A DNA stretch of 64,000 bases from Mucilaginibacter mali (GCF_013283875.1 NZ_CP054139.1:496001-560000); one strand, 5' to 3'; positions 35,084 to 43,455 are shown, numbered from the stretch's first letter. The notes: a model not told the origin generated them from the sequence alone. Numbers and translations: made by a program.

Positions 35084-35386
35084 ATGAGTTGGGCAAATCA
35101 TTATATAGCAAAACTAAGTAAGGGAGAAACTGTACAATTCAGGCCAAGGGGTAATTCTATGAAAGGAAAGAGCGCTTCAGGGCAATTAGTAACAGTTGAA
35201 CCCGTTGCAGGCCATAAGCTGCAAAAGGGCGATATTGTTTTATGTAAAGTTAACGGTACCCAGTACCTGCATTTAATAAAAGCTATACAGGGCGAAAGAT
35301 ACCAGATAGGTAATAATATAGGCAGAATAAACGGCTGGGTAAGCCAGAATGCGATATATGGTATATGTACACATGTGGCCGAATAA
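35084..35386 (+). CDS. S24/S26-like peptidase-fold protein
   Basis: A 100-residue protein resembling the C-terminal catalytic domain of LexA-like S24 proteins. FRPRGNSMKG provides a serine (S25) in the position of the catalytic Ser, and YLHLIKAI supplies a lysine (K66) in the position of the general base. There is no helix-turn-helix domain and no membrane anchor, so it is neither a normal LexA repressor nor a signal peptidase. The gene is A/T-richer than its neighbours and stands alone. It might act on another repressor or be a degenerate phage remnant. Function uncertain. Confidence 0.7.
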   Translation: MSWANHYIAKLSKGETVQFRPRGNSMKGKSASGQLVTVEPVAGHKLQKGDIVLCKVNGTQYLHLIKAIQGERYQIGNNIGRINGWVSQNAIYGICTHVAE

Positions 35387-35426
35387 TTGTAAAAGGACGC
35401 GATAGTAACAGTATTAATAAATCAGC

Positions 35427-35454
35427 AAAGGCCCCAATTGGGGCCTTTTGCTTT
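35427..35454. terminator. Terminator after the S24-like gene
   Basis: AAAGGCCCC (35427-35435) pairs with GGGGCCTTT (35440-35448) around AATT, followed by a T-rich stretch on the forward strand. It lies between the convergent S24-like gene and amt. Confidence 0.85.
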
Positions 35455-35492
35455 TCGATCAGTTATATAGATAGTTAAATAGTTTCCAAAGA

Positions 35493-36791
35493 TTATAATT
35501 CCTCGTCGTGCTGGCTGATATCCAGGCCCATTACTTCTTCTTCAGGGGTAACACGCAGCGGGCTGATCAGGTCGGTTATCTTTAATAGCAATAACGAACC
35601 GAAGAACGCGAATACCGATACAATAACCAGCGCTTTAAGGTGGGTGATGAACAACGTGGTTTCGCCAAAAAATAAGCCCTCGGCACCGGCAGCGTTAACA
35701 CTTTTGGTTGATAGCATACCGGTTAACAGCATACCCATCATACCGCCAACACCGTGGCATGGGAATACGTCCAGCGTATCATCAATAGAGGTTTTTGAAC
35801 GCCAGATCACCATCAGGTTACTTACTACGGCCGATACGATACCAACGATAAGTGAGCTTGACACAGTAATGAAACCGGCAGCAGGTGTAACAGCAACCAA
35901 ACCAACTACAGCGCCGATACAGGCGCCCAAAGCCGATGGTTTTTTGCCACGCAGGATATCGAAAAAGATCCACGACATGGCGGCGGCAGCCGAAGCGGTG
36001 GTAGTGGTTGCCAAAGCAGTAGAGGCCAGATCGTTTGCGCCTAAGGCAGAACCGGCGTTAAAGCCAAACCAGCCAAACCACAGTAACCCTGTACCCAATA
36101 TTACATAGCTGATGCGGGCCGGTGTATGCGCCTCTTCAACCTCGTTACGTTTTTTAAGATATAAAGCCGATGCCAAAGCCGCCCAGCCGGCCGACATGTG
36201 TACCACGGTACCGCCGGCAAAATCAAGCACGCCCATTTTGAAGAACATGCCTTGCGGGTGCCAGGTAGCGTGAGCCAACGGAATGTAGATGATGACAATA
36301 AACAGGGTAATGAAGATTAAATATGAATTGAAGCGGATACGCTCGGCAAAGGCCCCGGTGATCAGTGCCGGCGTAATAACCGCAAATTTTAACTGGAACA
36401 TAGCAAACAGGATTACCGGGATAGTGCCCCAAAGTACACCTGTCGTATTCTGCATCATGAAGAACGACTTAGGGCTGCCTACCAGGCCCATGCCGCCAAC
36501 ATCTTCGCCAAAGGCAAGGCTAAAACCAAACACCACCCATATAATGGTGATGAGGCCCATACATACAAAGCTTTGCAGCATAGTAGAGATCACGTTTTTT
36601 TTGCGCACCATACCACCGTAAAAAAAGGCCAGGCCGGGTGTCATTAATAATACCAGCGCTGTCGAGATCAGCAGCCATGCGGTATCGGCTTTGTCAAATA
36701 CGCCCGGTTTGGCAGCTGCCACGTTGCCGGGATATATAAAGGCGAGTATAACAACCACAACAAGTATGGCGAATGGTATAATTTTTTTCAT
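35493..36791 (-). CDS. amt: Ammonium transporter (Amt family)
   Basis: Inner-membrane ammonium channel of the Amt/Mep/Rh family. The 432-residue protein begins with a cleavable-looking hydrophobic segment (residues 1-26) and has about eleven further helices. The conserved pore elements are present: AFFYGGMVRKKN, the twin-histidine positions in DFAGGTVVHMSAGWAAL and FPCHGVGGMMGM, and GFNAGSA. Trimeric Amt is usually controlled by PII proteins, but no glnK/glnB gene is visible nearby. The 267-base upstream gap contains several short stems, described separately. It ends facing the S24-like gene across a terminator. Confidence 0.95.
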   Translation of the reverse strand: MKKIIPFAILVVVVILAFIYPGNVAAAKPGVFDKADTAWLLISTALVLLMTPGLAFFYGGMVRKKNVISTMLQSFVCMGLITIIWVVFGFSLAFGEDVGGMGLVGSPKSFFMMQNTTGVLWGTIPVILFAMFQLKFAVITPALITGAFAERIRFNSYLIFITLFIVIIYIPLAHATWHPQGMFFKMGVLDFAGGTVVHMSAGWAALASALYLKKRNEVEEAHTPARISYVILGTGLLWFGWFGFNAGSALGANDLASTALATTTTASAAAAMSWIFFDILRGKKPSALGACIGAVVGLVAVTPAAGFITVSSSLIVGIVSAVVSNLMVIWRSKTSIDDTLDVFPCHGVGGMMGMLLTGMLSTKSVNAAGAEGLFFGETTLFITHLKALVIVSVFAFFGSLLLLKITDLISPLRVTPEEEVMGLDISQHDEEL

Positions 36792-36849
36792 CTTAAAATA
36801 GATTTAATGGTGATAAGTATCCATATCTAAGTTTAATTAGGCTTTCATG

Positions 36850-37020
36850 CCTAATTTATTGATTTGGATCGTCTTTTTACTAATTAATTGTTTTGGTGAA
36901 TTGAGTTTTGAGTAACAGATCGATTTTGCCATTCCTCCATCGGTGGCTACAGGGCCAAAGCCTTTAGCAACCGGCTGAAGACGGTTTTAATAACCTCCCG
37001 GGATATCAAGCCGGGAGGTT
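36850..37020 (-). promoter_or_regulatory. Structured upstream region of amt
   Basis: Read on the reverse strand from 37020, several stems follow one another: AACCTCCCGG with CCGGGAGGTT (37020-37011/37001-36992), AACCG with CGGTT around TCTTCAGC, GCTA/TAGC enclosing GGC/GCC, and GCCA/TGGC around CCGATGGAGGAA. A gap then leads to the amt start at 36791. The first stem can terminate the upstream small ORF. The rest might be a structured leader or another intergenic repeat. No known riboswitch class was recognised. Confidence 0.4.
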
Positions 37021-37058
37021 TAATTTATCGTTCAAATATCTTTGTTAGTAGCTGATAG

Positions 37059-37418
37059 TCACCAAAATACATGAAACGGGAATAAGATGAGTTTAGATGA
37101 ACGTACAAACCCCACGCGGGTTTGAGCGAATGTTTTGCCTAAAAATTTAAAGTACCGGTTAAACTTATTACCGGCAGTCGCCAGGTTTTTAAAAACACTT
37201 ACCGGGCGCTGTGTTTGCGTTCTGCATATCTGCGCGGTTGCATAGCCGTTAAGGAAATAAACGTGCGGAACCCGGCTGTTTTCGCGCTCGGAATAAGAAG
37301 ATGGGCCAAATACACGCTGGTAAATTATAGAATGATCGTAATTTTTATCAATGCCTTTTGCTTTTGTGGAAAAAACTACAAAAAATAAAAGCATATTTTT
37401 AAAAATCCGACAAATCAT
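37059..37418 (-). CDS. Hypothetical protein (119 aa, doubtful)
   Basis: An open frame upstream of amt with a hydrophobic N-terminus (MICRIFKNMLLFFVVFSTKA) that could be a signal peptide. A basic body without recognisable motifs follows (CRTQTQRPVSVFKNLATAGNKFNRYFKFLG). A stem-loop at 36992-37020 follows its stop. No family was recognised. There is no overlapping better candidate on the other strand, which is the main reason for listing it. The A/T-rich start region lacks a clear promoter box. Confidence 0.35.
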   Translation of the reverse strand: MICRIFKNMLLFFVVFSTKAKGIDKNYDHSIIYQRVFGPSSYSERENSRVPHVYFLNGYATAQICRTQTQRPVSVFKNLATAGNKFNRYFKFLGKTFAQTRVGFVRSSKLILFPFHVFW

Positions 37419-37728
37419 TTGTGTTTGTTGTTATTTATATTGTAAATACCGTAATTTTTTATCATAAAATCAAATTTTATATCAATTATTTAATAATATA
37501 AGCCAATAAAACGTAATTAGTTATAATTTTATCGATAAATGTAAATAAGTGATGGTTTTTTTGACCCGTCTGAGTGCTGAAAGATAATATCAGCATTCAG
37601 AAAAAAAAGATTTCCACCGCGTTAATCTTTTTTAAATAATTGCGTCTAATGGAATTGTTACAGGGTGTGCTTTATACACTTTGCGATTTATATTAATTTA
37701 CGCTACTTATAATTAACGGGGTACTTTA
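37419..37728. other. A/T-rich intergenic stretch, no gene seen
   Basis: About 310 bases between the doubtful reverse-strand ORF and the outer-membrane receptor gene. It is strongly A/T-rich with long T and A runs. A TACACTTTG near 37675 resembles a -7 box with one extra base. No inverted repeats of note and no coding frame were found. It probably holds the promoter of the receptor gene. Confidence 0.5.
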
Positions 37729-40182
37729 TTGAAAAACATCTACTTACTTATTGTATTTATTGCGGTATTGGCTGTAAATAAGGCCGTAGGGCAGTCTGTT
37801 CCTACCGGCGCGCGTATCAGCGGCAAACTGGTTGATGCCAATACCGGCGAAGTGATCGACTTTGCCACCGTGGCCCTTTATAAGGTGGGCAACGATAATA
37901 TGTTTAAAGGTACATCAAGCAATGATGGCGGCGTGTTTAACCTGTTTAGCGTACCCTTTGGCCAATACAGCCTGCGCATATCATTTGTTGGTTACGAAAA
38001 ACAAAGTATAGACCGCATTGAGCTGGATGCCACTCATATGGTGTTTAATGTAGGGACTGTTAAATTGAAACCCAGCGGCAATGCCTTATCTGAAGTGGTG
38101 ATATCCGACAAAAAGCCCCAGGTAGAATACGGTGCCGACCAGATCACTTATAACGTGAGCGAAAGCCTGCAGGCCGAAGGTGCTGTAGCTACCGATATCC
38201 TGAAGAACGTACCGATGGTGAACGTGGACATTAACGGCAACGCCACCATTGCCGGTAAGCGTAACACCCGTATCTTCATCGATGGCAAGCCATCGGACTA
38301 TATGACGGCCAACATTACCGACTTGCTGAACGTGCTGCCCAGCGACGCGATAGATAAAATAGAGGTAATGACCAACCCGCCGGTAAAATACTCGGCCGAT
38401 GGGGAAGGGATCATCAACATTGTTTTGAAAAAGGGTTTTAAGGTGGGATTGAACGGTACATTCGCTATTACAGGTGGATCGCTGGGGAATTATAATATCA
38501 ACAGCTACGCATCATACCGTACCAAAACTTTATCCATCAACTCCAGCTATGCCTTTGGCGAAAGTCAGAATATCGGCAACAGTTACTCGCTACGAAAAAA
38601 TTTCTTTCCCGATACCCTGTTTTATCGCAACAATTACAGCGGGCGCGATGGGAATAACTTCGGGCATAACTTCCGTACGGGGGCTAATTGGGATATCGAC
38701 AGTACACAGAACATCCGCATCTCCACCAACCTTAATTTTAACCGGGCAGGAAACCTATCGTATACCGATTACCATTACCTGGATAACCTGGCTGTGGAAA
38801 GCAACCTGAACAAGCAGAACAACAGCAATCACAGCAACTCGTTCAACTATGTAATGAATGCCGATTACACCTGGAAGATGAGTAAAAGCGGCGAACAACT
38901 GGAGGCCAGCGCCATGTACAGCGCTAATTCATCGGGCAATAACCGTTTCCTGGCGCGCGATTATTTAGATGGCAACGGCCTGCCCATCAGCAGTAAAAGC
39001 CCGCTGGAGCAAACTTATGATATTGATGGCGCTAACCACGGCTTTGAGTTTAAACTGGATTATGATAAGCCCCTGAAGAAACCCAAAAACAGCATCAGCC
39101 TGGGGATGGATGCCAACCTGCGCACCAATGATAACGACCAGGAGGTGAATAATTACAACTTCATTACCAAACAATATTTAACCAATACGGGTCTCACCAA
39201 TCGCTTTGTGTTCAATTCCAACATCTATTCGGCTTATGCCAGTTTAAATTTGCATACTACCAATAACTGGTCGTTTAGGATTGGCGGCCGCGGCGAGCTG
39301 ACCGATATGGGCTTCACGCTGTCGTCGCTGGCGCAAAAGTTTAATATCAAGCCTTATGTTAACCTGTTCCCCAACCTCTCGGCCAGCCGCATGTTTAAGG
39401 AGAAATATACTGTTGGTTTAAGCTACAGCGAACGCATTGCCCGCCCGCGCGAATTTGCCCTGAACCCGCAGATAGAAACGCAGGACTCGACCAATATAAG
39501 CTTTGGTAACCCTAACCTGCACCCATCGCACACACAGCAACTGGACCTGAGCTTTGGTATGTTCCAAAAAATGTGGTCGATATACCCGCGCCTGGGTTAC
39601 TCCAGTACCAGCAGCATTATTGAAAGGCTGACCACGGTTAGTCCAACCGGTGTATCGCAAAGTACGTACGATAATTTGGCCAGCAGCCAGTATTATACCG
39701 TGAATGTTTACGGCAACTACCGGCCCACAAAAAAGATCACGCTGAACGGCGGCGGAACGGTAGGCAAGGTGGTTTATGAAACTACATCGGTGAACGCGGT
39801 ATCGCGCAATGGTTATAGCATTAATGGCAGGGTAGGGATGACGATGGATTTGCCGCAGCGCCTGGCCTTTGAGGGCAATATGAGCTATTATAGCAACAGC
39901 TCGGCGCAGGGGCGTAATGCAGGGTCGGTAAGTACCAGCTTTGGCATGCGTAAGGTGTTTATGAAGAACAAGCTGAAGCTGCGCATGATGGCCGTGAATC
40001 CCTTCAGCAACAGTAACAGCATTACCTATACCGATGGTATTAACTTTACCCGCGAGAGCTTTAACAGCACCCGTACCCGTAATTTCAGCATGACCATCAG
40101 TTATAACTTTACCAAGGTTGGGCGCAATACTTTAGAGAAGAACCGCAAAAAGGACGAGCCTGTGCCGAATATACAGCCCTGA
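37729..40182 (+). CDS. Outer-membrane beta-barrel receptor (carboxypeptidase-regulatory-like domain)
   Basis: An 817-residue outer-membrane protein. Signal peptide (residues 1-21, ending VGQ), then a carboxypeptidase-regulatory-like beta-sandwich (GKLVDANTGEVIDFATVALYKVG, about residues 30-115). A TonB-receptor-like plug follows (VATDILKNVPMVNVDINGNATIAGKRNTRIFIDGKP and IDKIEVMTNPPVKYSADGEGIINIVLKKG). A large C-terminal beta-barrel of the OMP_b-brl_3 type completes it. The layout matches TonB-dependent-receptor relatives without a SusD partner; none is visible here. The start is TTG at 37729 (MKNIYLLIVF), the only codon at the signal peptide. The ligand is unknown. Confidence 0.87.
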   Translation: MKNIYLLIVFIAVLAVNKAVGQSVPTGARISGKLVDANTGEVIDFATVALYKVGNDNMFKGTSSNDGGVFNLFSVPFGQYSLRISFVGYEKQSIDRIELDATHMVFNVGTVKLKPSGNALSEVVISDKKPQVEYGADQITYNVSESLQAEGAVATDILKNVPMVNVDINGNATIAGKRNTRIFIDGKPSDYMTANITDLLNVLPSDAIDKIEVMTNPPVKYSADGEGIINIVLKKGFKVGLNGTFAITGGSLGNYNINSYASYRTKTLSINSSYAFGESQNIGNSYSLRKNFFPDTLFYRNNYSGRDGNNFGHNFRTGANWDIDSTQNIRISTNLNFNRAGNLSYTDYHYLDNLAVESNLNKQNNSNHSNSFNYVMNADYTWKMSKSGEQLEASAMYSANSSGNNRFLARDYLDGNGLPISSKSPLEQTYDIDGANHGFEFKLDYDKPLKKPKNSISLGMDANLRTNDNDQEVNNYNFITKQYLTNTGLTNRFVFNSNIYSAYASLNLHTTNNWSFRIGGRGELTDMGFTLSSLAQKFNIKPYVNLFPNLSASRMFKEKYTVGLSYSERIARPREFALNPQIETQDSTNISFGNPNLHPSHTQQLDLSFGMFQKMWSIYPRLGYSSTSSIIERLTTVSPTGVSQSTYDNLASSQYYTVNVYGNYRPTKKITLNGGGTVGKVVYETTSVNAVSRNGYSINGRVGMTMDLPQRLAFEGNMSYYSNSSAQGRNAGSVSTSFGMRKVFMKNKLKLRMMAVNPFSNSNSITYTDGINFTRESFNSTRTRNFSMTISYNFTKVGRNTLEKNRKKDEPVPNIQP

Positions 40183-40201
40183 TGGATGTGTAAACGTGCA
40201 G

Positions 40202-40229
40202 CTAAAGTTCATAAACTTTAGTAAATTTG
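40202..40229 (+). promoter_or_regulatory. Promoter with palindromic operator before the small-protein/nucleotidyltransferase pair
   Basis: TAAATTTG (40222-40229) is an exact TAnnTTTG box, 22 bases before the ATG at 40252. Directly upstream lies an 8-base perfect inverted repeat, CTAAAGTT (40202-40209), CATA, AACTTTAG (40214-40221). A repressor bound there would block RNA polymerase. Such placement is common in self-regulated toxin-antitoxin units. Confidence 0.5.
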
Positions 40230-40251
40230 TTTACAGGGACATATTTGCTAT

Positions 40252-40413
40252 ATGGAACAGAAAACAACATTTGATGAAGCTGAAATAGCACTTTTAAAAG
40301 AGGCTTTAAACCGCAGTTATAAGGAACGGTTTGAAAGGGCTACCCGTCTTTATAAAATTCAGCAGACTATGAAAAAGGCAACGATCACCCATAAACCTTT
40401 TATTAGTAAATAG
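40252..40413 (+). CDS. Small hydrophilic protein (53 aa) paired with a nucleotidyltransferase
   Basis: A 53-residue frame starting MEQKTTFDEAEIALLKEALN and ending THKPFISK. It is highly charged and predicted all-helical, with RSYKERFERATRLYKIQQTMKK as its core. No DNA-binding motif is obvious. It ends three bases before the nucleotidyltransferase gene. I recall similar short proteins with an ERFE(R/K)-type helix directly before nucleotidyltransferase-like genes in Bacteroidota, suggesting a fixed two-gene module. A role as antitoxin or regulator is inference. Confidence 0.7.
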   Translation: MEQKTTFDEAEIALLKEALNRSYKERFERATRLYKIQQTMKKATITHKPFISK

Positions 40414-40416
40414 CCT

Positions 40417-40896
40417 GTGGATATTTTTGATGAGTCAATATTGGATTTTTGGAAAGCACTTCAAGATAATGAAGTTGAATATATATTGATTGGCGGCTAT
40501 GCGATCAACTTGCATGGATACGAAAGATTCACAGGTGATTTGGATATTTGGTTAAAAGATACCTTACCCAATAGGCAAGCGTTGCGTAAAGCTTTTGTTG
40601 ATTGTGATATGGGTGATTTTCCGATGGTTGAGTATATGCAGTTTATTCCCGGATGGACAGATTTTCAACTAACTAATAACTTTCGTCTTGATATATTGAC
40701 AGAGATGAAGGGACTTGAAGGGTATACATTTAATGAATGCTCGCAAATGGCATCAATTGCTGATATAGATGGGGTAAAAATCCCTTTCCTGCATATCAAT
40801 CAGCTAATTCAAAATAAAAAGGCTACTGACAGACCTAAAGATAGAATTGACGTGCTGGCACTTGAGCAGATCCTCAAATTAAGAGAGGAAAATTAA
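40417..40896 (+). CDS. Nucleotidyltransferase-fold protein (DUF6036/AbiEii-like)
   Basis: A 159-residue protein with the minimal nucleotidyltransferase signature. The segment ILIGGYAINLHGYERFTGDLDIW gives the GG motif (residues 26-27) and the paired metal-binding aspartates D41 and D43. The C-terminal half includes IPFLHINQLIQNKKATDRPKDRIDVLAL, the 'K...R.KD..D' pattern shared with DUF6036 and AbiEii-type proteins. The start is a GTG three bases after the small upstream gene. Family members act in toxin-antitoxin or antibiotic-modification systems. The actual target is unknown. The pair is probably one transcript under the palindromic promoter upstream. Confidence 0.8.
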   Translation: MDIFDESILDFWKALQDNEVEYILIGGYAINLHGYERFTGDLDIWLKDTLPNRQALRKAFVDCDMGDFPMVEYMQFIPGWTDFQLTNNFRLDILTEMKGLEGYTFNECSQMASIADIDGVKIPFLHINQLIQNKKATDRPKDRIDVLALEQILKLREEN

Positions 40897-40898
40897 AA

Positions 40899-40953
40899 GA
40901 CAAAATCCTCCGTGTCCTCTGTGCAAAACCTCCGTGCGCTCTGTGGTTAAAAT
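40899..40953. repeat. Short-word repeat, family E, copy 1
   Basis: CCTCCGTGTCCTCTGTGC and CCTCCGTGCGCTCTGTGG follow one another directly, a tandem pair of the word found inverted at 59645-59736 and, in a variant, at 57560-57682. It lies between the nucleotidyltransferase gene and holA. Confidence 0.65.
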
Positions 40954-40998
40954 CTCCACCCCATCAACCCCGGAAATTTTGTAATTTGCACCCCGAAC

Positions 40999-42021
40999 AT
41001 GACCGCGCCAGAGATACTTAAAGACCTGCGAAACCGCAAATACAAGCCCTTGTACCTGCTGCATGGCGACGAGCCTTATTTTATAGATGAGGTGAGTAAC
41101 TACATTGAGCATGAATTGCTCCCGCCGGCCGAAAAGGGCTTTAATCAAACGGTGATGTATGGCAAAGATACTGATATTATGACGGTACTGAACGCCGCCA
41201 AGCGCTACCCTATGATGGCCGACTACCAGGTAGTGCTGGTAAAGGAGGCACAGGATATGAAATGGGGCCGCGATGATGATGACAAGAAAACGCTGAACCC
41301 CGTACTAAGCTACCTGGAAAACCCGCTACCCACCACCATACTGGTGTTTTGTTACAAGTACGGCAAGTTTGATAAGCGTAAAAAAACCTACAAGGCAATT
41401 GAGAAGAATGGCTTGGTATTTGAATCGGGGACTTTGTATGATAACAAGATACCCGGCTGGATAGAGGGCTACGTGGCCGAAAAGAAATATAAGCTGAGCG
41501 GACAGGCATCGGCCATGCTGGCCGAATACCTGGGCAACGACCTCTCTAAAATTGCCAACGAGCTGGATAAACTGATGCTGAACGTGGAGCAGGGGCAGGA
41601 AATTACACTGAAGAGCATTCAGGATAACATCGGCATCAGCAAAGAGTATAACGTGTTTGAGCTGCAAACCGCGCTGGCCCGCAAGGATGCCTATAAGGTA
41701 AACCAGATCATCAATTACTTCGAGGCCAATCCCAAGGCCAACCCCATTGTGCTGGTGCTGGGTAACCTGAACAACTACTTTACCAAGGTGCTGAGTTATC
41801 ATTACCTGAAGGATAAATCGCAGCAGAACGCCGCTAAGGAATTAGGCATCAGTCCATTTTTTGTGAAGGATTATGAGGCCGCCGCCCGGAGCTTTAACTA
41901 CGCCAAAACTATGGATATCATCAGCGCCCTGCGCGAATACGATCTGAAAAGCAAGGGCGTAGAATCAACCGCGCCGCACGGCGAGTTGATGAAGGAGTTG
42001 ATGTTTAGGATACTGCATTAA
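40999..42021 (+). CDS. holA: DNA polymerase III subunit delta
   Basis: HolA opens the sliding clamp as part of the clamp-loader complex. The 340-residue protein shows the expected order: RNRKYKPLYLLHGDEPYFIDEVSNYIE at the N-terminus (a degenerate Walker A region), LPTTILVFCYKYGKFDKRKKTYKA, then GWIEGYVAEKKYKLSGQASAMLAEYLGNDLSKIANELDKL. The C-terminal domain holds NPIVLVLGNLNNYFTKVL. Length is usual. The ATG at 40999 follows a TAATTTG-like box about 11 bases upstream. Confidence 0.92.
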   Translation: MTAPEILKDLRNRKYKPLYLLHGDEPYFIDEVSNYIEHELLPPAEKGFNQTVMYGKDTDIMTVLNAAKRYPMMADYQVVLVKEAQDMKWGRDDDDKKTLNPVLSYLENPLPTTILVFCYKYGKFDKRKKTYKAIEKNGLVFESGTLYDNKIPGWIEGYVAEKKYKLSGQASAMLAEYLGNDLSKIANELDKLMLNVEQGQEITLKSIQDNIGISKEYNVFELQTALARKDAYKVNQIINYFEANPKANPIVLVLGNLNNYFTKVLSYHYLKDKSQQNAAKELGISPFFVKDYEAAARSFNYAKTMDIISALREYDLKSKGVESTAPHGELMKELMFRILH

Positions 42022-42057
42022 AAAGCGTGGGCTATGTGCGTTTCCCTACACCCCCGC

Positions 42058-42432
42058 TTGGGCTTCGTGTGGATACATCTTTAAAAATAACGCATTCATA
42101 ATCCAAGGAAGGAATATTTGTTTTCACGCGAAGAAATATTTGAACAAAAAAGCGCTTTTTTTGAACAAAAAATGAACACGCAACGTGTTGATCTGTAATT
42201 AAATACATGCGTTTGTTCAAATTTTCATTTTCTCACCACTACCGTGTTTTTTAAGGGTACTGACACATTTACGCCACCACTTATAATGGTTATTATCGGT
42301 ACCCCCCCCCCCAGCTTTTTTATAGATGCCTGGGCCTAATCCGGTTTGTCATCCTGCATGTGTGAGCCAATCTCAAACTTGGCAGCTAAATCTGCATCAT
42401 ATTAAAAGATGTGTCCACACGATAGCCCAATG
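42058..42432. repeat. Inverted flanks TGGGCTTCGTGTGGATACATC-like, about 375 bases apart
   Basis: The left flank (about 42058-42085) reads CTTGGGCTTCGTGTGGATAC then ATCTTTAAA. The right flank (42405-42432), read on the reverse strand, gives TGGGCTATCGTGTGGACACA then TCTTTTAA. They differ at only a few positions. The enclosed sequence is non-coding and contains the poly-C run. This could be a short non-autonomous element or two independent repeat copies. Confidence 0.5.
42302..42312 (+). repeat. Poly-C tract of 11
   Basis: Eleven consecutive C residues directly after GGTA. Long homopolymeric G/C runs are rare in this window and are prone to slippage in replication and to sequencing errors. No ORF crosses it in a frame that would make it a phase-variable coding tract. 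Confidence 0.8.
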
Positions 42433-42591
42433 GGCAATGTCATTAAGTTAAGCTTTTAAGCCCCACCTAAATCCTCCCCAAAGGGGAGGACTTTAAGAAT
42501 TTTACGCTTGTGCAGCCTAAGTCTCCCCTACCGGGAGAGATTTAGAGGGGGCGGTGTTCGGCTGATCATCCTTAACTTAATGACATTGCCC
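42432..42591. repeat. 160-base element with perfect 21-base terminal inverted repeats
   Basis: GGGCAATGTCATTAAGTTAAG at 42432-42452 is exactly inverted at 42571-42591. Inside lie two hairpins, TCCTCCCC-AAA-GGGGAGGA on the left and TCTCCCC-TACC-GGGAGA on the right. They are framed by a second pair of arms (CCCCACCTAAATC and GATTTAGAGGGGG). It carries no coding frame, like a miniature inverted-repeat element; no target duplication was identified. Confidence 0.8.
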
Positions 42592-42708
42592 CAATGGGAG
42601 GAAACTATAGAATATTACGCCCCATTTTTTTGTTAAACTCTGTTAAACACCAGGCAAAATTAACGCAGAGGTGTTATCTTAGTACAAAACTGATCTGCCC
42701 CTATCCTT

Positions 42709-43455
42709 ATGAAAATACCCGCCATCTTTTTACTGTTATTGCTGAGCGCCAGTGCTTCTGCCCAAAAGCTAACCGGCTTGTTAATGGGCGAACTAACCCG
42801 CATGCCATTGGCCCACGCCACAGTATCATCGGGCGGACAAACGGCCTTGAGCAATCCTTTCGGCGTTTTCAGCATCAACACCAAACCGGGCGATAGCGTG
42901 CGTGTTACCTGTGCCGGTTACGCTTACCTGGCTTTTATGCCCAAAGCGGGCAGCAGGGCCGATACGCTGGTGATCTATATGCAACCCATGTCGTACGTAT
43001 TGAATGAGGTAACCATCCGCGCCATCCGCGACCGCAAGGCCGATTCGTTGTACAACCGGCGGGCTTTTGCCAATGTGTTTGCTTATAAGGGCACCACCCT
43101 AAACGATGTAATGATCAAGCGCGATCCGGGCGCATACGTGCCTTATAATTATATCGACGCGCCAAACAACACCACCCAGATAGTTGGTTTTGATGTACTG
43201 CGACTGGTAAGCTATCTGTCGAAAAAGACAGATAAGACGGCTAAGTTGAAAAAGACCCTGCTGCGATCGGAAGTGGATAACTATGTCGACCAGCGTTTTG
43301 GTAAGGAAAAAGTAGCGTCCATCACCGCCCTCAAAGGCGATTCGCTGCGCACGTTTATGGATCGATACCGGCCCGCTCCCGACCGACTGAAGAAGATGAC
43401 TGATTACGAGATCGTGAATTATATCAAAAAGAATTACGCAGAGTTTGTGAAGTAG
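42709..43455 (+). CDS. Exported carboxypeptidase-regulatory-like domain protein
   Basis: A 248-residue protein with a signal peptide (residues 1-18, ending ASAQ). A carboxypeptidase-regulatory-like beta-sandwich follows (LTGLLMGELTRMPLAHATVSSGGQTALSNPFGVFSI to MQPMSYVLNEVTI, about residues 19-105). The C-terminal 140 residues are helical and charged, with no recognised family (RKADSLYNRRAFANVFAYKG). Stand-alone proteins of this design are common in Bacteroidota envelopes, and their role is unknown. It converges on the large T9SS substrate gene. Confidence 0.75.
   Translation: MKIPAIFLLLLLSASASAQKLTGLLMGELTRMPLAHATVSSGGQTALSNPFGVFSINTKPGDSVRVTCAGYAYLAFMPKAGSRADTLVIYMQPMSYVLNEVTIRAIRDRKADSLYNRRAFANVFAYKGTTLNDVMIKRDPGAYVPYNYIDAPNNTTQIVGFDVLRLVSYLSKKTDKTAKLKKTLLRSEVDNYVDQRFGKEKVASITALKGDSLRTFMDRYRPAPDRLKKMTDYEIVNYIKKNYAEFVK

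Larger units (their letters stand above)
42022..42708. other. 687-base gene-free region holding mini-elements
   Basis: No convincing coding frame was found. The region contains a pair of related inverted sequences (about 42058-42085 and 42405-42432), an 11-base C run (42302-42312), and a compact element with perfect 21-base inverted ends (42432-42591). The last about 115 bases before the next gene are probably its promoter region. The layout suggests insertion of non-coding mobile pieces. Confidence 0.7.

Noticed and set aside
42032..42220. 62-codon reverse-strand frame after holA
   Set aside because: It crosses an inverted repeat flank and has no conserved-looking content.
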